In this document: in pieces, positions 1-12,015 of the stretch
Position numbering within the stretch: the stretch's first letter is position 1
Layout of the letters: the number at the start of each line of letters is the position of its first letter
DNA from: Macrotrachela quadricornifera
Taxonomy: Eukaryota; Rotifera; Eurotatoria; Philodinida; Philodinidae
Direction: 5' to 3'
DNA: 64,000 nt
Assembly (NCBI GenBank): GCA_022393335.1
Contig: JAJEKB010020966.1
Coordinates: 671,904-735,903 of the forward strand
Notes under the pieces: generated by a model
Told to the model about the DNA's origin: nothing
The model's database searches: none
Seen by the model: only the letters and a program-made list of their open reading frames with translations
Program-made: the position numbers and the translations under genes

Positions 1-342
1 TAGGACTGACACTTTATATTTACCCCGTAAAGTGAAAACGTACAACTTTACCCAAATATTAAAGTAAAGTAAAGTGAATTTTCATTATTGAAGTTTCTTG
101 TTATATTCTCAGCAGGATCATCATGCATTTATAATTCTACAATATATCAAAGCTTTCTAGGTATCGATGCGTCATAAAATACGTGAGAAAAAGGATGCAT
201 TAAAATCAAAAGATATTCAAAAGATGTCGAATCTTTATGAGCGAATGAAAAAGATCGTTTTGCCAATTTTAGTTTGTTTCATTTTTTATATTTAAACCAC
301 AATATCTTACTTTACTTTATAAAGATAAAGTATCAGCCCTAA
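1..342. mobile_element. MITE-like inverted-repeat element at window edge
   Basis: The first roughly 22 bases (TAGGACTGACACTTTATATT and on) are matched by the reverse complement of 321-342 (TAGGGCTGATACTTTATCTT). Internal AAAGTAAAGTAAAG words occur near both ends. The interior has no long reading frame. This is what a short non-autonomous DNA transposon with terminal inverted repeats looks like. The left boundary may lie outside the window, so no target-site duplication can be tested and the superfamily is unknown. Confidence 0.4.
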
Positions 343-1104
343 GATTTTATACTAAACATCTATGATAATTTAATCAAAAAATTCATTGACATTTTTTATC
401 AACAAATATTTTTCATAAGTAAAAAATTCTCTATTATGAAAATATCAATTTTAAGATCAAGAGAAAATATATTGGAAGTTTTATTATCTATCGTAAAAAT
501 TGAAAAAAAAAGATTCAACAATAAATAAATCATAATTTTTCTAAATTTATGTAGAACCATCTTTGGTACAACATTTCTGATTTTATTTTTGAAAATATAT
601 TTACAACAGATGAATATTTATTAATTATATAAAAAAAATAAAAATAAATTTGTTAATATATTTTCATATATAAATCTCTTAAAAAAACTATTTATTCTTT
701 TAATTTCATTTTTATGAATAGAATTCATAGTAATACATTGATTTTTCTATTGAATATTATTTTAGTAAAAACAAAACATTCATAAAGATTATCTTATACA
801 AAAAGAAAAATTAAATGAAAAAGTAAGATGTTTTATTTCTTACTATATGTTTATCTATATTGCGAAGGATGAGAGAAGTTTTAATAAATACAAACTATAA
901 ATCTCGTCGTCACTGTTATTTTTGTAATCTGTCAGATACTACAGATTATAACTTACTTGATATACGTGAGTAGTTTTACTAACGTAGAATATGTGAAGCA
1001 CTTATAATAAAGATAACTTTACAATACATGCGTATTTATATATACGATTACAACGAAGCATTGTGACGATGTCTCTAGGGAGGCTCAATGGAGAAATTCC
1101 AATT
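343..1104. other. AT-rich non-coding stretch
   Basis: Low-complexity A/T-rich sequence with many short A and T runs and stops in all frames. No gene, RNA or repeat family was recognised. Confidence 0.5.
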
Positions 1105-1145
1105 GAGTCATAAAATGGCGGAATGTAAACATTCCATTACGATGC

Positions 1146-1225
1146 ATGGTGTATAACATTCTTGTATGCGTCATAATGGAATGTAAACATTCCATTATGA
1201 CGCATACAAGAATGTTATACACCAT
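1146..1225. repeat. Near-perfect 80-bp palindrome
   Basis: A perfect 39-bp inverted repeat (1146-1184 and 1187-1225) is separated by only two bases (AA). The centre is GGAATGTAAACATTCC, and the same 16-base palindrome also occurs at 1119-1134 just outside the left arm, so the structure is nested. Outside the arms the pairing continues imperfectly. It could be a foldback transposon core or MITE. No target-site duplication is clear. Confidence 0.85.
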
Positions 1226-4200
1226 ACGCAAGAATGGAAGGAAGGATATGATGTTACATATTTCTTCATATAAACAATAAGAAAAGAATTTAGTTAAAAT
1301 ACTTAGTCAAATAGAAAATAGAAAATATCATACTAATAATACAAAATTCTTATATTTTATCTTTTTTTTTGTGAAACACGATCTAAAAGAGAGCGTTGAA
1401 GTGTTTAGGATTAGAAATGTGAACCCCTCCCACAGACGTGACAGACACGTTAAAATAGCAGTGGACAACTGTACCCAGTCGTTGGGAAAATTGTCCCGGT
1501 TTATGGAGAAATGCTTCACCCCACAAAAAATCATACATATTAAAGAGTAATGGAAAGAAAAAAAAAATATATATACGTATGTAGATATAATCTATTGTAT
1601 GATATTTCGCATAATACTCAAGTTTCGAGTGAAATGATTTTTTTTCGAAAGAGAAACTGTTGTACCATGTAGCTTTATCCATAAAGTAACTCATATCATA
1701 TAATAAATATGATGCTACCATTATTTTCTAACAATAGTTTCATGTTTAAAATGGAGTAAACAAATTTTTCTTTTTTGTTAGTTTTCAGCTGCACAATAGA
1801 CAAGGACATTAATATTGTATCTACATTCGAATGATAAGACATGATTAACTCTTCATTCCATTAGCGTACTTAAACATTCATAACAGAAACAAAATGTATC
1901 CTACAAAATATCCCTTATAAACAATCATCTACAAATCTACTAAAACCAAACGCTCGACCTCCTTTACAAAAAAATTCAGTTTATTCACGGACAATTCTCG
2001 AAACAATGTCACTTGATATTTAATACATTTCCACAGAGAAAAGTCGATTTCTGCTGAATATTATCCTAACCAAAAGAATTCTCAATTTCTGCTCAATCTA
2101 TTTTATTTCCATTTTTTCGTATAATTGGAGATCTAGCTAAACAATTTCTCCTTAAAATATCATCGTTTCTGTTAGGAGAATCCATTTCTAACTAAAACTC
2201 CCTCAACATGAAAGAAAATAGAATGAAAAATTTTCGATTTCCTTCTATTTTACGCCTATTTCACGTTATAAGAAGAGGTATGGATAAACAATTTCTGCTT
2301 AGAAAACGTCTCAATTTTTTGTTCAAAAAAGAGATTCTGCATAACTTTTTGATGTTAAAACATTTCTCCTAAAAGTGGAACATTTCTCTTTGTAGTAGGG
2401 AAATGATCCAGTTCGCTTGTGACCGACAGGCAAAAGAACTATCAAAGCACTTATTTACTAAATACTTTGATAGAAAGGTACAAATTCGATTGAATTCTAT
2501 TCATCGTATCATCTCAGAAAAAATCTTTGTACATTTAAAATATAACATAGCAGATGTCTGACTCTCTCTATGTATATTAAATTTATTATAGAAAAGGACA
2601 AGGTCTTCAGGTACTCTGCAGTAAATTTATTATTAGAGTCAAAACATAGTAAGAATGATGATGAAAGTATGTCTCATATGTAACATGGGAATCATTTTAA
2701 ATTCAAATCATGATATGGTTCACTATGGATACATGCTTCTCGAACATAAATTGTGGTCCTTCGATCAGCATCTACACAATATAACATGTTTAATTTAGAG
2801 TTTACCTTCAAATTCACTTCTTTTTAAGTCATTACTTTTATTATTATCTTGTATATTACGATAAAGTTTTTAATACCTATCCTTTTTTTTGCAATTCATA
2901 CTCACTATAGAAGTATATCGTACCTCCAAAAAACGATATATGGTACTAGTTCCATTTATTTACAGTATAACAAGTTTCATCGTGTTTCACATTTTTAATC
3001 CTACAGGAATTGTGCTGAAAGCTTTTTCAACTAAGTTTATTTTCTATTATCTTATTTACAATGAAGTTTTTTGAAAATATTCTCTGATTGAGGTTTTGCA
3101 TTTTACTGCTTCCATCAATGTAACTGATGACCAGTCTTGCATTGTGATAGTCTGGCATCATTAGCATAGTCATTGATCAATGCAATTTCATTCATTAAGT
3201 GAAAGATAGTGACACAATGTCATTTTTTAATGATTTTGAAAGGAGACAACAAATGACACGACTATTCATACTCTTTTTATTAATGACGAGATAATTAAAA
3301 CTGTAGAGATGAGTTATTTTGTTTGTTATGTCGGACGGAACTTTCTCTCTCCTATTCACAAAACAACAAAGAGTGACGAAACGAAAAAGAATACTGTAAT
3401 AATTTGTACATTTACTGTACATGTCCAAAGAAGAGAGGTTCAGCTGTACAGTATGCCGTAAAAACTAGTGCCCACTTTGAGGAATGAGTAATATCCTTGT
3501 CATAAAGGTGTCCATTTATAGAGGCTTTACTGTATTGTGTAAATTGAAAACAAACATGATTTTCTAATAAAAATCTTCACGCTTTTTCTATGTTATTATG
3601 GGTGCAAGTTCTAACTTTTTTTATAGTCCAAATGATCACTGTAAAAAGTTCTACAAATCCTGAAAGTTTGACATGATTTGAAGGAATGCATTGTAATGAT
3701 TGTAAAACTCCCACGGACTCACCCATACATATTTGTTTTTTCTTATATTAGACAAAAAATGAAAAGGAAAGACTAAACTGTAGTGTAACGTGATGAAAAA
3801 AACATGTATAAAAGACATTCATTGATACTCAACTTATCACCATGTGTATGCAATAGCACGGTTCGTTGATTTACTTACATAAATATTATTTAGAAAAAAT
3901 CAAGTAACTTTATCGAATATAAAGATACAAAGTAGCTTGCTTCATATATAAACAAAAAACAACTTCAATAAATTTCAGCATTAATTTACATTGTAAGTAT
4001 ATCTATATAGTTATCCGCATATCCATTTGTCTACGTAACGCGATATTTCAGACATAAGTATTTGCTTCCGAATTTGAAATAGAACTTTATGGCACGTTGT
4101 AGAATAAACTTAAGACTATAAGAAAATGTATTTTATTATTCGAAAAATTGTTTCTGTGAGTTCATAAAATGTATACATTAAGCATTAATTTCAATATTGT

Positions 4201-5507
4201 ACAATGCAATATATTCTGTCCGATTTTGAAATTATCCTTACACCTTAATGTCAAGCTCCCAAATCCTCTATAAAATGTTCTAAAGAGTTTGACTATTTAG
4301 ATTATGGAAAAAAAATACATGGCTTCCGATTGAATTTTATTTTCCATGGATAAAACGATGTGTTTTCTTTATTTCTGAATAGGGTCAGTGAATCCGTTGG
4401 ATTCACACTATTTATAAATCTACTTTGATTTTTTAAAAGTATAATAATAAAGTGTTTCACTTTGACTAGAGTTAAAGCGTCATGTCGAGTGCAGTCCGGT
4501 TTCTGGTGCAGCGATTTTCAGTGGATTGGTTACCGATTGGTGCGAGCAAACGGCGACAGATCGTCACCGTTGCATCCCTAACCTTTTATGAATGAGGAAA
4601 GAGAATCAGTTGCTAACTTGCGAAGTGCATAACGTGTTGAATCGATATACATAACGAGTGAAGTGAAGGTGCTGTGGCGATGAGCGGATTGACTAAAAGA
4701 GAAAGTGTATGCTCTATTAAATAAAATATATTGTTGAAATATATATGATCTTATTCATCAAATAACGATCACATCTTTGTTTTCGTTGCAGTATCCTTAG
4801 TAACTTTTTCAAGGCTACTAAAGGATATCCACAGTAACTTTTGAAGGACTATCTATGAGTATCTTTAGTTACTCTTTCAGGACTACTCATTAGTCAGTTT
4901 GTAGAAGCTATCTAGGGCACCGTTACAAGGAAGCTCTTCGAAGTGTCACCTGATGTTTGATATGAGTTAGTCCTGTTTGGTAGGATACACTGAAAATAAC
5001 ATAACTGAGGAGGATTTGTGTCCAGACACCACTCTTCTGAAGTGGTAGTTGTTTCACTGGATATTTCACCATTAGTGAAATACTTATAAAAAAAAAACAA
5101 ATAAATAAATTTTTAGATAATTAAGTAAACCCAAATAAAGAAGTATTTCTTTATGTTGAATTTCACATTACTAAACGAATTATATTGAGTTCACATAAGC
5201 AAGTGAGTAATAATATAGAAATAACCAAACTGGAAAAATATACGGCAGTGTAAAAGTATGAAACTGCAGGACCTCTATGTACATAATGTTAAATGGGTAC
5301 AGGTTTGTATCGGGTTAAATGTTAAAGGCTTGATGTCCTACGTTAGAGGAAAAAGCAGCCGTGCTGTATGCATAGGTTCTTGCTAGTATAACAAATAATG
5401 TTAGAAATAAGATGTAAAGAAAAATATTAAATTCTGATTTAAAATAAAATATTTTTACTTTGTCTGAAATATTCTCATATTAGTCAAAAGTGAATGCGTT
5501 AATATGT
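1226..5507. other. Long stretch without a supportable gene
   Basis: The sequence is AT-rich with only short open frames, including a 112-codon minus-strand frame at 1383-1721 that resembles no family I know. 4795-4910 holds about three degenerate copies of a unit containing AGTAACTTTT and AAGG words. 4450-4700 is visibly less AT-rich than its surroundings, which may mark an old insertion, but no ends or coding remnant were found. Confidence 0.5.
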
Positions 5508-5673
5508 TTGTGACGGGCAACGAGGCCCGTGAGTCTATTGACTGAGGAAACAACACACAAACATCAGTATATATAGCTATAAAGAGAGGAAAGAATATGA
5601 CCGATATGTAATGTGGCCGAAAAGTGACCCCATGACCGGCATGAGAAACAATGACGGATGAAATCCGTCACAA
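5508..5673. mobile_element. Possible solo LTR or short TIR element
   Basis: The segment begins TTGTGACGG and ends CCGTCACAA, a 9-bp perfect terminal inverted repeat with TG...CA inside it. A small hairpin (ACGGGC/GCCCGT) lies at the left end and a TATA-like GCTATAAAG near 5580. These are features of a short LTR, but the flanking bases (AATATGTT left, AATATTGT right) match only imperfectly as a target duplication, and no partner LTR is present in the window. A small DNA transposon is the alternative. Confidence 0.35.
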
Positions 5674-6764
5674 TATTGTCGAAAATTTTTCAATCCATTC
5701 GTTAGAACAAATACTGAAGACATTTTTGAGAAAAAGCAAAAGAAAAATTGATGAAACTTCCATGAATAGTTAGTTGGTTGAACATTTCTCTAAGTATTAC
5801 TTTGTGTACTTGAATTCATTTATATTGATGAGTTTTGTGTTATTTTACAGAAAAATATTAAATATTTTATTTGAGAGAACTTCTAAATTTGGAAAAAAAT
5901 TAAAATAGTGTTTATTTCGATAAATGTTCCTCACTTTTATAATTTTCTACACTTTTACAAGCAACTATATGTTCATTTGTGCATATCAATATCTAATAAA
6001 GATTTCAGCTTGAAAAAAATGACCAAGAAAAGAAAACGAAGTTAAATATTTTTCATTCGAATGACGGACTGCACATTTTAAAACTTAAAAAAAAGTTTAA
6101 AATTAGCTCAAATCTCTCGAACTTTTGGAAAAAAGCTTGTCAGCACAGCCTCTTTGTGGCCAAATTGTGGAACTCACATACCTTCACAATAAATATACTA
6201 AAAAATTATCAGTTCTTTCTTGTTTAATGCTAAGGAAAACATGTAATGATCTTCATCGGTCCTTTCTTTCCTCGCTCCAGTATCCAGGAGAACTTATGTA
6301 AAGATCTTCATTTTACCTTTTCTGTTCGTCTCCTCCGTCATGAATTCCACAACACACGCCGTATTCGTTAGCTTCGATTACTAAAGTCTGTAATAGACAT
6401 GAGCCTGTATAGATGGAACATCTATAAGGGAGAAACTGAAAAATTTCGACTTGAAAATTACATTCACCATTTCCTTCGGAAATATATGTGAGTTCCACAA
6501 AAAAGCTTAAGAATAATTGATGCGATTTCAATGAATTATATTGGATAGCATTTAAGATATCAAATAATTCAAAACATTTCTTTAGTTTCTAGAAAACTTT
6601 ATGAAACTTGAATGAGTTTAAAAGAACTTCAGCATTCAATGAGACTTAAAAATTGAAGTCATTGTTGATTTCGCCATTTATTCTTGTTTTTTGACTTTCA
6701 GATAGAATATTGTTTATTGTCGTATTCATATCATTAAAGAGCAACATCAAAATAAATAATTATT
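5674..6764. other. Intergenic region upstream of WWE-ART
   Basis: No convincing gene. On the minus strand a 72-codon frame (6313-6531) has balanced composition, several cysteines and ends at AAAAG/GTAAAATG, which resembles a splice donor, so it could be an isolated exon or relic. I do not recognise it and found no partner exon. The last 150 bases before 6765 are AT-rich and would hold the 5' UTR and promoter of the next gene. Confidence 0.4.
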
Positions 6765-7835
6765 ATGAGTTCATGTGCATCTTCAACATTAAACAATTCA
6801 TTAGAACTCGTTGAGTGGGTGTGGCAATCTAATCCAAATCCATATTCGGAATCTGAGGAAGCTATATGGAGTCATTATTCCGATATAGAAAATTTAATTA
6901 TTGAAGAAGCCTTTCAAGATAGACAATCAGGAGCTCAATTCGATGATTATTATATTGATTTTAAAAGTAATCGCCAAATATCGAAAACTGATGATTATAA
7001 ACAACGGCCTATTAAACGTGTAGTTCGTAAAAGAGAAGACAAAAGCCTACGAGAAGCACGTTTTATGGATCTTCCTGTTAGTTCGGGACGTTCATATGGT
7101 GGTGAATATGGTTGGGTGTCACCATTTGTGATTGAAGTTCGACGAGACATGGGTCTTGAACTAAATGAATTACCTTCGACAAAACCAAATATGATTCCCA
7201 TGCTAGTCGAAAAAGCTGCTCGTGGTATTATTGAAGAAGGAAAAGACATTGGAAAAGAACGAGAAGCAGAAAAATTAGCTGAAATGCTTAGAGAAAAGAA
7301 GAACGCGGGAATTGAGGAAGTATGGAAGCGCTGTATTTATCTTTATTCCTTAGAAAGCTTCTTATATAAAACTTTGAATGCAGCGATGAGACTGGTAGGA
7401 GATCAAGACCAGGGAAGGGTATGGCGAAGTAAAGTTCGTACGTTGGGTCCATTTTGTTTATTACTCTGGGATGATTCATTTAATACGAAACTTAAAACCG
7501 AAAAGACACTTTATCGAGGAGCTAAGCTGACTGAAGAACAGATCGATAAATATAAAGAAATGAGCAAAGACAAAAATGCATACGGGTCATTTCAAGCATA
7601 CACGTCTACTAGTCGAAATCGTGAAAAAGCAGAAGGTGTTGGAAATACTTTATTCATTATGGAAGTATTAATTGCTTTTATTGCCGATATTAGTGAAATA
7701 TCTGAATATTCTAATGAGGAAGAAGAACTTGTTACACCAGGTGTTTGTTTCCGTGTTAAAAGTGTTGAATTCGATGATGAGAAGGGCAAACATTTGATTC
7801 ATTTGCAATTAAGACAACGATTTTCTGGTAAGTGA
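6765..7835 (+). CDS. WWE domain plus arginine ADP-ribosyltransferase
   Basis: This is a 356-residue protein from one open frame. Residues about 13-88 look like a WWE domain: a W-x-W near residue 18, a second Trp in IWSHY, the IE pair, then YYIDF, a conserved Gln and a basic RPIKR end. WWE domains bind iso-ADP-ribose in poly(ADP-ribose). Residues about 190-356 match the arginine-specific mono-ADP-ribosyltransferase (ART) fold with its R-S-ExE triad: Arg251 in YRGA, S281-T-S283, and E319-x-E321 followed by LVTPG. The expected reaction is transfer of ADP-ribose from NAD+ to protein arginine, but the substrate is unknown. There is no signal peptide, so a cytosolic or nuclear site is likely. A charged helical linker (about 150-190) joins the domains. 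The stop lies inside GGTAAGTGAG, a perfect splice-donor motif, so a further exon is possible. ATG 6765 is the first in frame. Confidence 0.85.
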   Translation: MSSCASSTLNNSLELVEWVWQSNPNPYSESEEAIWSHYSDIENLIIEEAFQDRQSGAQFDDYYIDFKSNRQISKTDDYKQRPIKRVVRKREDKSLREARFMDLPVSSGRSYGGEYGWVSPFVIEVRRDMGLELNELPSTKPNMIPMLVEKAARGIIEEGKDIGKEREAEKLAEMLREKKNAGIEEVWKRCIYLYSLESFLYKTLNAAMRLVGDQDQGRVWRSKVRTLGPFCLLLWDDSFNTKLKTEKTLYRGAKLTEEQIDKYKEMSKDKNAYGSFQAYTSTSRNREKAEGVGNTLFIMEVLIAFIADISEISEYSNEEEELVTPGVCFRVKSVEFDDEKGKHLIHLQLRQRFSGK

Positions 7836-8735
7836 GAAAAATCTTTTATCATAATTTTAGTAGTTTGATACGTCGCATTAAGATTAGAGTAATTTACAAA
7901 ATTATAATTTCATCATATAAATAGGTTGACGTTCAATATACTGCTATAATTAATGAATAATAGATTAATCATTGATACAACATTTCCTGTACTAATATTA
8001 GTTGATCTATCATTGGATTGGTTGATACATGTGTGAGCAACGTTAAAAATATTTGTAGAGAACTTATCGAGTCATCTATAAAGAACCACCCTGCAAATAA
8101 TTTCTAAATATCGCTACCAATTGTTAATGGTTTCATTTACATTCTTTTGAAAAGACAGTCCATAAAATTTTCTTCAAAAATTTCATAATAGAATTTTTTA
8201 AAAAGCATAACTAGAAAACTATTACTGTTCAGAAGCATTATACTCTAATACGGTTTACTATCAAGCTTTTATTTACGATTTTTCATTTTTGCACTGTTGT
8301 TTGATCATAGACCGAAAAATCCAAACGTCCTATTTTCTTGCCCATGCAAAGCTCTTTCAATTGAGCATGAACTTTCTTTAACATACCATGTGCCTATTCA
8401 AGTAAAACATTTTGTTAGATCTCGCTTATTCAAGTTTCAGAGATTATTCATAAAGATTCGCAAAAACTTTTATTTTATTAAGTCAAATCTTCAATTAATA
8501 CAATTTCAGTTTTATTACTATTTTGAAGAATTTTTTATCTATAATTTAGGATGGAAGGAAGTTTTGTAAAGGTTTTCTCTGCGATGAACGTTGCAATTAA
8601 GGTGTTTAATGAACAGATACAATCTGTCATTCAAAAAGATTTGCTACTGACACGCTATAAACTTATCTGGAGATCCTACTTTTGAACTCTATAAAAAATA
8701 ATATACTTAAAGACACAGGGAACTTTCTTTGGAAC
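7836..8735. other. Intergenic, AT-rich
   Basis: Only short open frames without family resemblance, for example 8297-8569. If the splice donor at the end of the ART gene is used, its terminal exon would lie here, but I could not pick it out. Confidence 0.4.
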
Positions 8736-8892
8736 CAGTGACGCACCCAGGGGGGGGATTGGGGGGATCGATCCCCCTCCAAAAGTCTAAAATACCTGGA
8801 GGGGGGTACAGCCTAATTCGTTTTGCTAGACGAAAAATGCTTTTTGTCCTATTACGATCCCCCCCCAAAAAAAATTTCTGGTTGCGTCACTG
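8736..8892. mobile_element. hAT-type MITE with 8-bp target duplication
   Basis: A 157-bp element with terminal inverted repeats CAGTGACGCACCCAG (left) and the complement of CAGTGACGCAACCAG (right), one mismatch in 15. It is flanked by the exact 8-bp direct repeat TTTGGAAC (8728-8735 and 8893-8900). An 8-bp duplication and CAGTG-type ends are diagnostic of the hAT superfamily. The inside carries G and C homopolymers (GGGGGGGG, CCCCCCCC) and no coding capacity, so it must be mobilised in trans. The intact duplication shows that both ends are original. Confidence 0.88.
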
Positions 8893-8900
8893 TTTGGAAC

Positions 8901-9734
8901 AGTCTGAAATATGTTTACTCAAATGATTAGAAATAATCAATTTCGTCAAAAATGTCATTTTGAGAGCGAGATATTTTGGATTATAGTGCTAGTATTTTAA
9001 AATTTTGTAGAAAATTTTACAGACTATCATTTGGAAAAAATACAAGTGAAACCATTAGTGACTGAGAGAGATATTAAAAAATTTACAGATATCATTTTCT
9101 AGATAAGTCTTGCTCGAATCGTTTTATATTTTAATAGATAGCCCACGAAGAGTATTACACCACAACATAATTTCATATTTCCTTTGTTTACATTTAGAAG
9201 AAATATTAAACAAAGATCTCTTTTTCTTGGACATAGCAAAATTATTTCTAATCGAAATTTCAACATTTTTTTTACTTTTTCGTCTGAAAAATGTTGGAGT
9301 TCATCAATTGTATTTTTGATAGTTAATGACGAGTAATGTCAAATATCATAGTTCAATATTTTATACGTTCAACTTTATAATCAATAAAAGACAAACTTCT
9401 GTTTTTCATCGATTTTACTCAGTTTTCTACGATCTCAATATCAATATTCGAGGATTTTCTGTTTTTCATTATGACGTTTTGCTATCAACCATAAATTGTC
9501 CACCGGATCAACATCCGGGCTATTGGAAGACCACTTCAATAGCTGTGATATATTTTTATTAATAAACTATTCACAAATATTATTAGTATGTCTGAGATCA
9601 TTGTTCTGGTGTAGATACCAATGTCGATGAAATTGTCCTTAAAAAAGAAATAAGCAGCAACGATATATTATTTCCTTTTACTACTTACATTTAGCAGCAG
9701 GAAGGAGATAATTTTTAAGTATATGATATAGTAT
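8901..9734. other. Intergenic, no gene seen
   Basis: AT-rich sequence with two short open frames (9110-9319, 9326-9562) that have no recognisable motifs or splice context. I treat them as chance. Confidence 0.45.
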
Positions 9735-10330
9735 GGATCATTAAGACTGCATCAAAATGTATGGCAACTCTATACATCTTTCATACTTATTGCACTTCAA
9801 ACATGAACTTTTTGACGATTTCTGGGTATAAGTTTTAATTCATTATTAGGATTTTTTGTCCAACGACGAACAGTATTTTGGAAAACTTGAAATGAAGATT
9901 CATCAGTAAATATTGTATGTGTAAAATTATCGTCTTTATGATCTTTAGCATACTGAATACGTCGTTTTTTTATTAGCTGTTAACATATAAATAGTATGTG
10001 GTAAAACATTTCTATGATCATATTCGTGAAGGTGACGACTTATCGTTGATGTAGATACTGATTTTTGGTACTTTTTCGATAAATCTTCTTGTATTTCTTT
10101 AAGGATGATTTCATTATTATGTTGAACAAATTGAGCAATAGCATTTTTTTCTATTCCACCAAGCAGACGTGGTCGACCATTTCCATCTAGATGTTTAAGT
10201 AGATTTGTTTGTTCTATTTTATTGATATTGTAGTAAATAGTCCTCAGTAGGATATTTGTTTTCCGGTGAATAAAATGCGTGGATGGTTTGCCTTTGTTCG
10301 AATAATATGATAATTTTTTGAGTTACAAGA
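9735..10330 (-). pseudogene. Decayed Tc1/mariner-like transposase
   Basis: Reading the minus strand from about 10320 down, a helix-turn-helix region with the GRPR motif between its two subdomains (HLDGNGRPRLLGG) is followed by a second helix-turn-helix ending TISRHLHE. After a one-base frameshift near 9965 the frame continues into the first catalytic block FTDESSFQVF, with the Asp of the DDE/D triad, then NTVRRW. A TGG-to-TGA change follows at the VHVWSA position, after which homology fades. The second Asp and final Glu/Asp are not found, and an upstream frameshift sits near 10265. This is a dead 5' two-thirds of an IS630/Tc1/mariner-superfamily transposase. The terminal repeats were not located. 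Confidence 0.75.
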
Positions 10331-11640
10331 CGATGTCATAATTGGATGTACACATATCAGAAAGGAAAGAAATCACGCTTTTATATGCTCAATGTATAGT
10401 ATATCTGTCGATGACTCATCGGTATAAAAATAAGCTGTCTAATTGCTTCTAACGACTAGAAAAACGTTCAAAAGAAATATTGAATTTTGTGCATGTTTTT
10501 TGGCAAGCACCTACATCTCCATTTTCTCCAGATTAGAGGTCTAAGGAGGACTAGGGAATCTGATAGAGACTAGAAGGGCTTGGAAAACTAGGGGTCTATG
10601 AAGACAAGGGTGAGGAGCTAAGGACCTGGAAGATCTAAGGAGACTACACAGTCTTAGATGAACTTGAAGAACTGAGAGGCATCTTAGATTTCTCAGTTGT
10701 CTTAGCTCTCTAGTCCGTCTCAGTCATTCTAGCCTTTCTAATCCTTTAGACTGTAACCATTTCGATCCTCTTTCATGATGATGATGGCGTAATAACCAGA
10801 AAGAATGACATTCATCACATTATTTTAATATAGCAGAATCCAGTCCCCCATCGTATAATGAGAAATACATTGCTTTTGTTAGATTCTCCCAACTCCTGTA
10901 GTTTGGAAAGAGATGGCGTGAAGTTTTTGAAAAATTACTTTGGAGTAAGAAAAAGTAGGATAGACTTCAGGTGCCGCGAAACGGGCTATTTTTCCTGGAG
11001 CTCGTAACCCAGTTGTGTTTTGAGAAAGTGAGCGCGTCTTTTTTTCAAAATTCAGTTTGAAATGTAAAAGACCATAGACTCATTTCATTATAGTACAGTG
11101 TATAATCTGTATTCCAATAATCTCAATAAAACTATCAAGAGAAAACTCATGAGCATCGCATAGTCAGGAAACTCTGATAACTGCGAATTAGAGCATTATT
11201 AAGCCGAATATGTCTAACGATAAGCAGCCGAGAACAAAAAGCCTGCCTGAATTGTTATCCGACAAATGCGTGTATGAACCACACATATCAAACATATATA
11301 ACTGCAAAAGCTCTTAATACTCTCGTACTCTTACTTGACTGGACGAAAGCTAGACTTAGAAAATATCTGACTGATTGAAATCTAAGTCTGAAAAAACAAT
11401 GTGAGTCAGTAACGACTTGTATATTTTATATGACCAACTCTTTCTTCATCTCAAGACATTGATCTATAGTTTTTCTCTCCTGTTTTATATAAAGCGAGCA
11501 TATATACGTGCGCAGTCATCACAAATGAAGATTACTGATTCACCGTGTGGTTCTCCTTTCAGTAGCGGTGAATATATATAGATCTACACTGATTATTAGT
11601 TTTTTTTGGATATCTTTTTTATAGTTCAAGATTTTTCTCT
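10331..11640. other. Non-coding; short CTAAGG/CTAGAA-type repeats
   Basis: 10520-10745 is a purine-rich then pyrimidine-rich stretch built of degenerate CTAAGG, CTAGAAG and TCTTAGAT words that partly pair with each other, as in a decayed simple repeat. The remainder has no gene that I can support. Confidence 0.45.
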
Positions 11641-12015
11641 TCAGAATCTGATTGCAGGATAGTCACAGCGAAAAAACATTCCATCTACTGGAATTTGTCT
11701 ACACAGAATCTCACTGAATCACAGTCAGATAGACAGAAAAGTCTGATAGCTAGAGTTAGTCTTTTTAAAATCCTGTTGAATAACGGCTGGACAGTGAATA
11801 GATCCAATTGGGCGAAAGTCTCCAGGAGAAATCAACCGATTCGCTGAAAATCGGTTCGTTAAAATCTGATTGATCAATAGCCAGATCGAGGAAACATCTG
11901 TTTAGACGAACCTCGGTTTCTCAAGATCTGGTTGGACGATATCCAGCTTAGAAAACATCCTATTTGGCTGAACTTCGACTGCTTAAAATATCATCGGACG
12001 ACGGCTTAACTGGGA
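11641..12015. repeat. Degenerate tandem repeat, unit about 62 bp
   Basis: About six diverged units start with AATCTGATTG-like words and contain GCCAGATCGAGG/AAACAT and GAACCTCG-type segments ending TTTCTCAA. Clear unit boundaries fall near 11645, 11707, 11769, 11859 and 11923. One unit is expanded by about 18 bp. No coding potential is conserved between the units. Confidence 0.6.

Noticed and set aside
1383..1721. 112-codon minus-strand frame
   Set aside because: No recognisable domain; a long run of Phe and Tyr comes from A/T runs. An overlapping frame is equally open.
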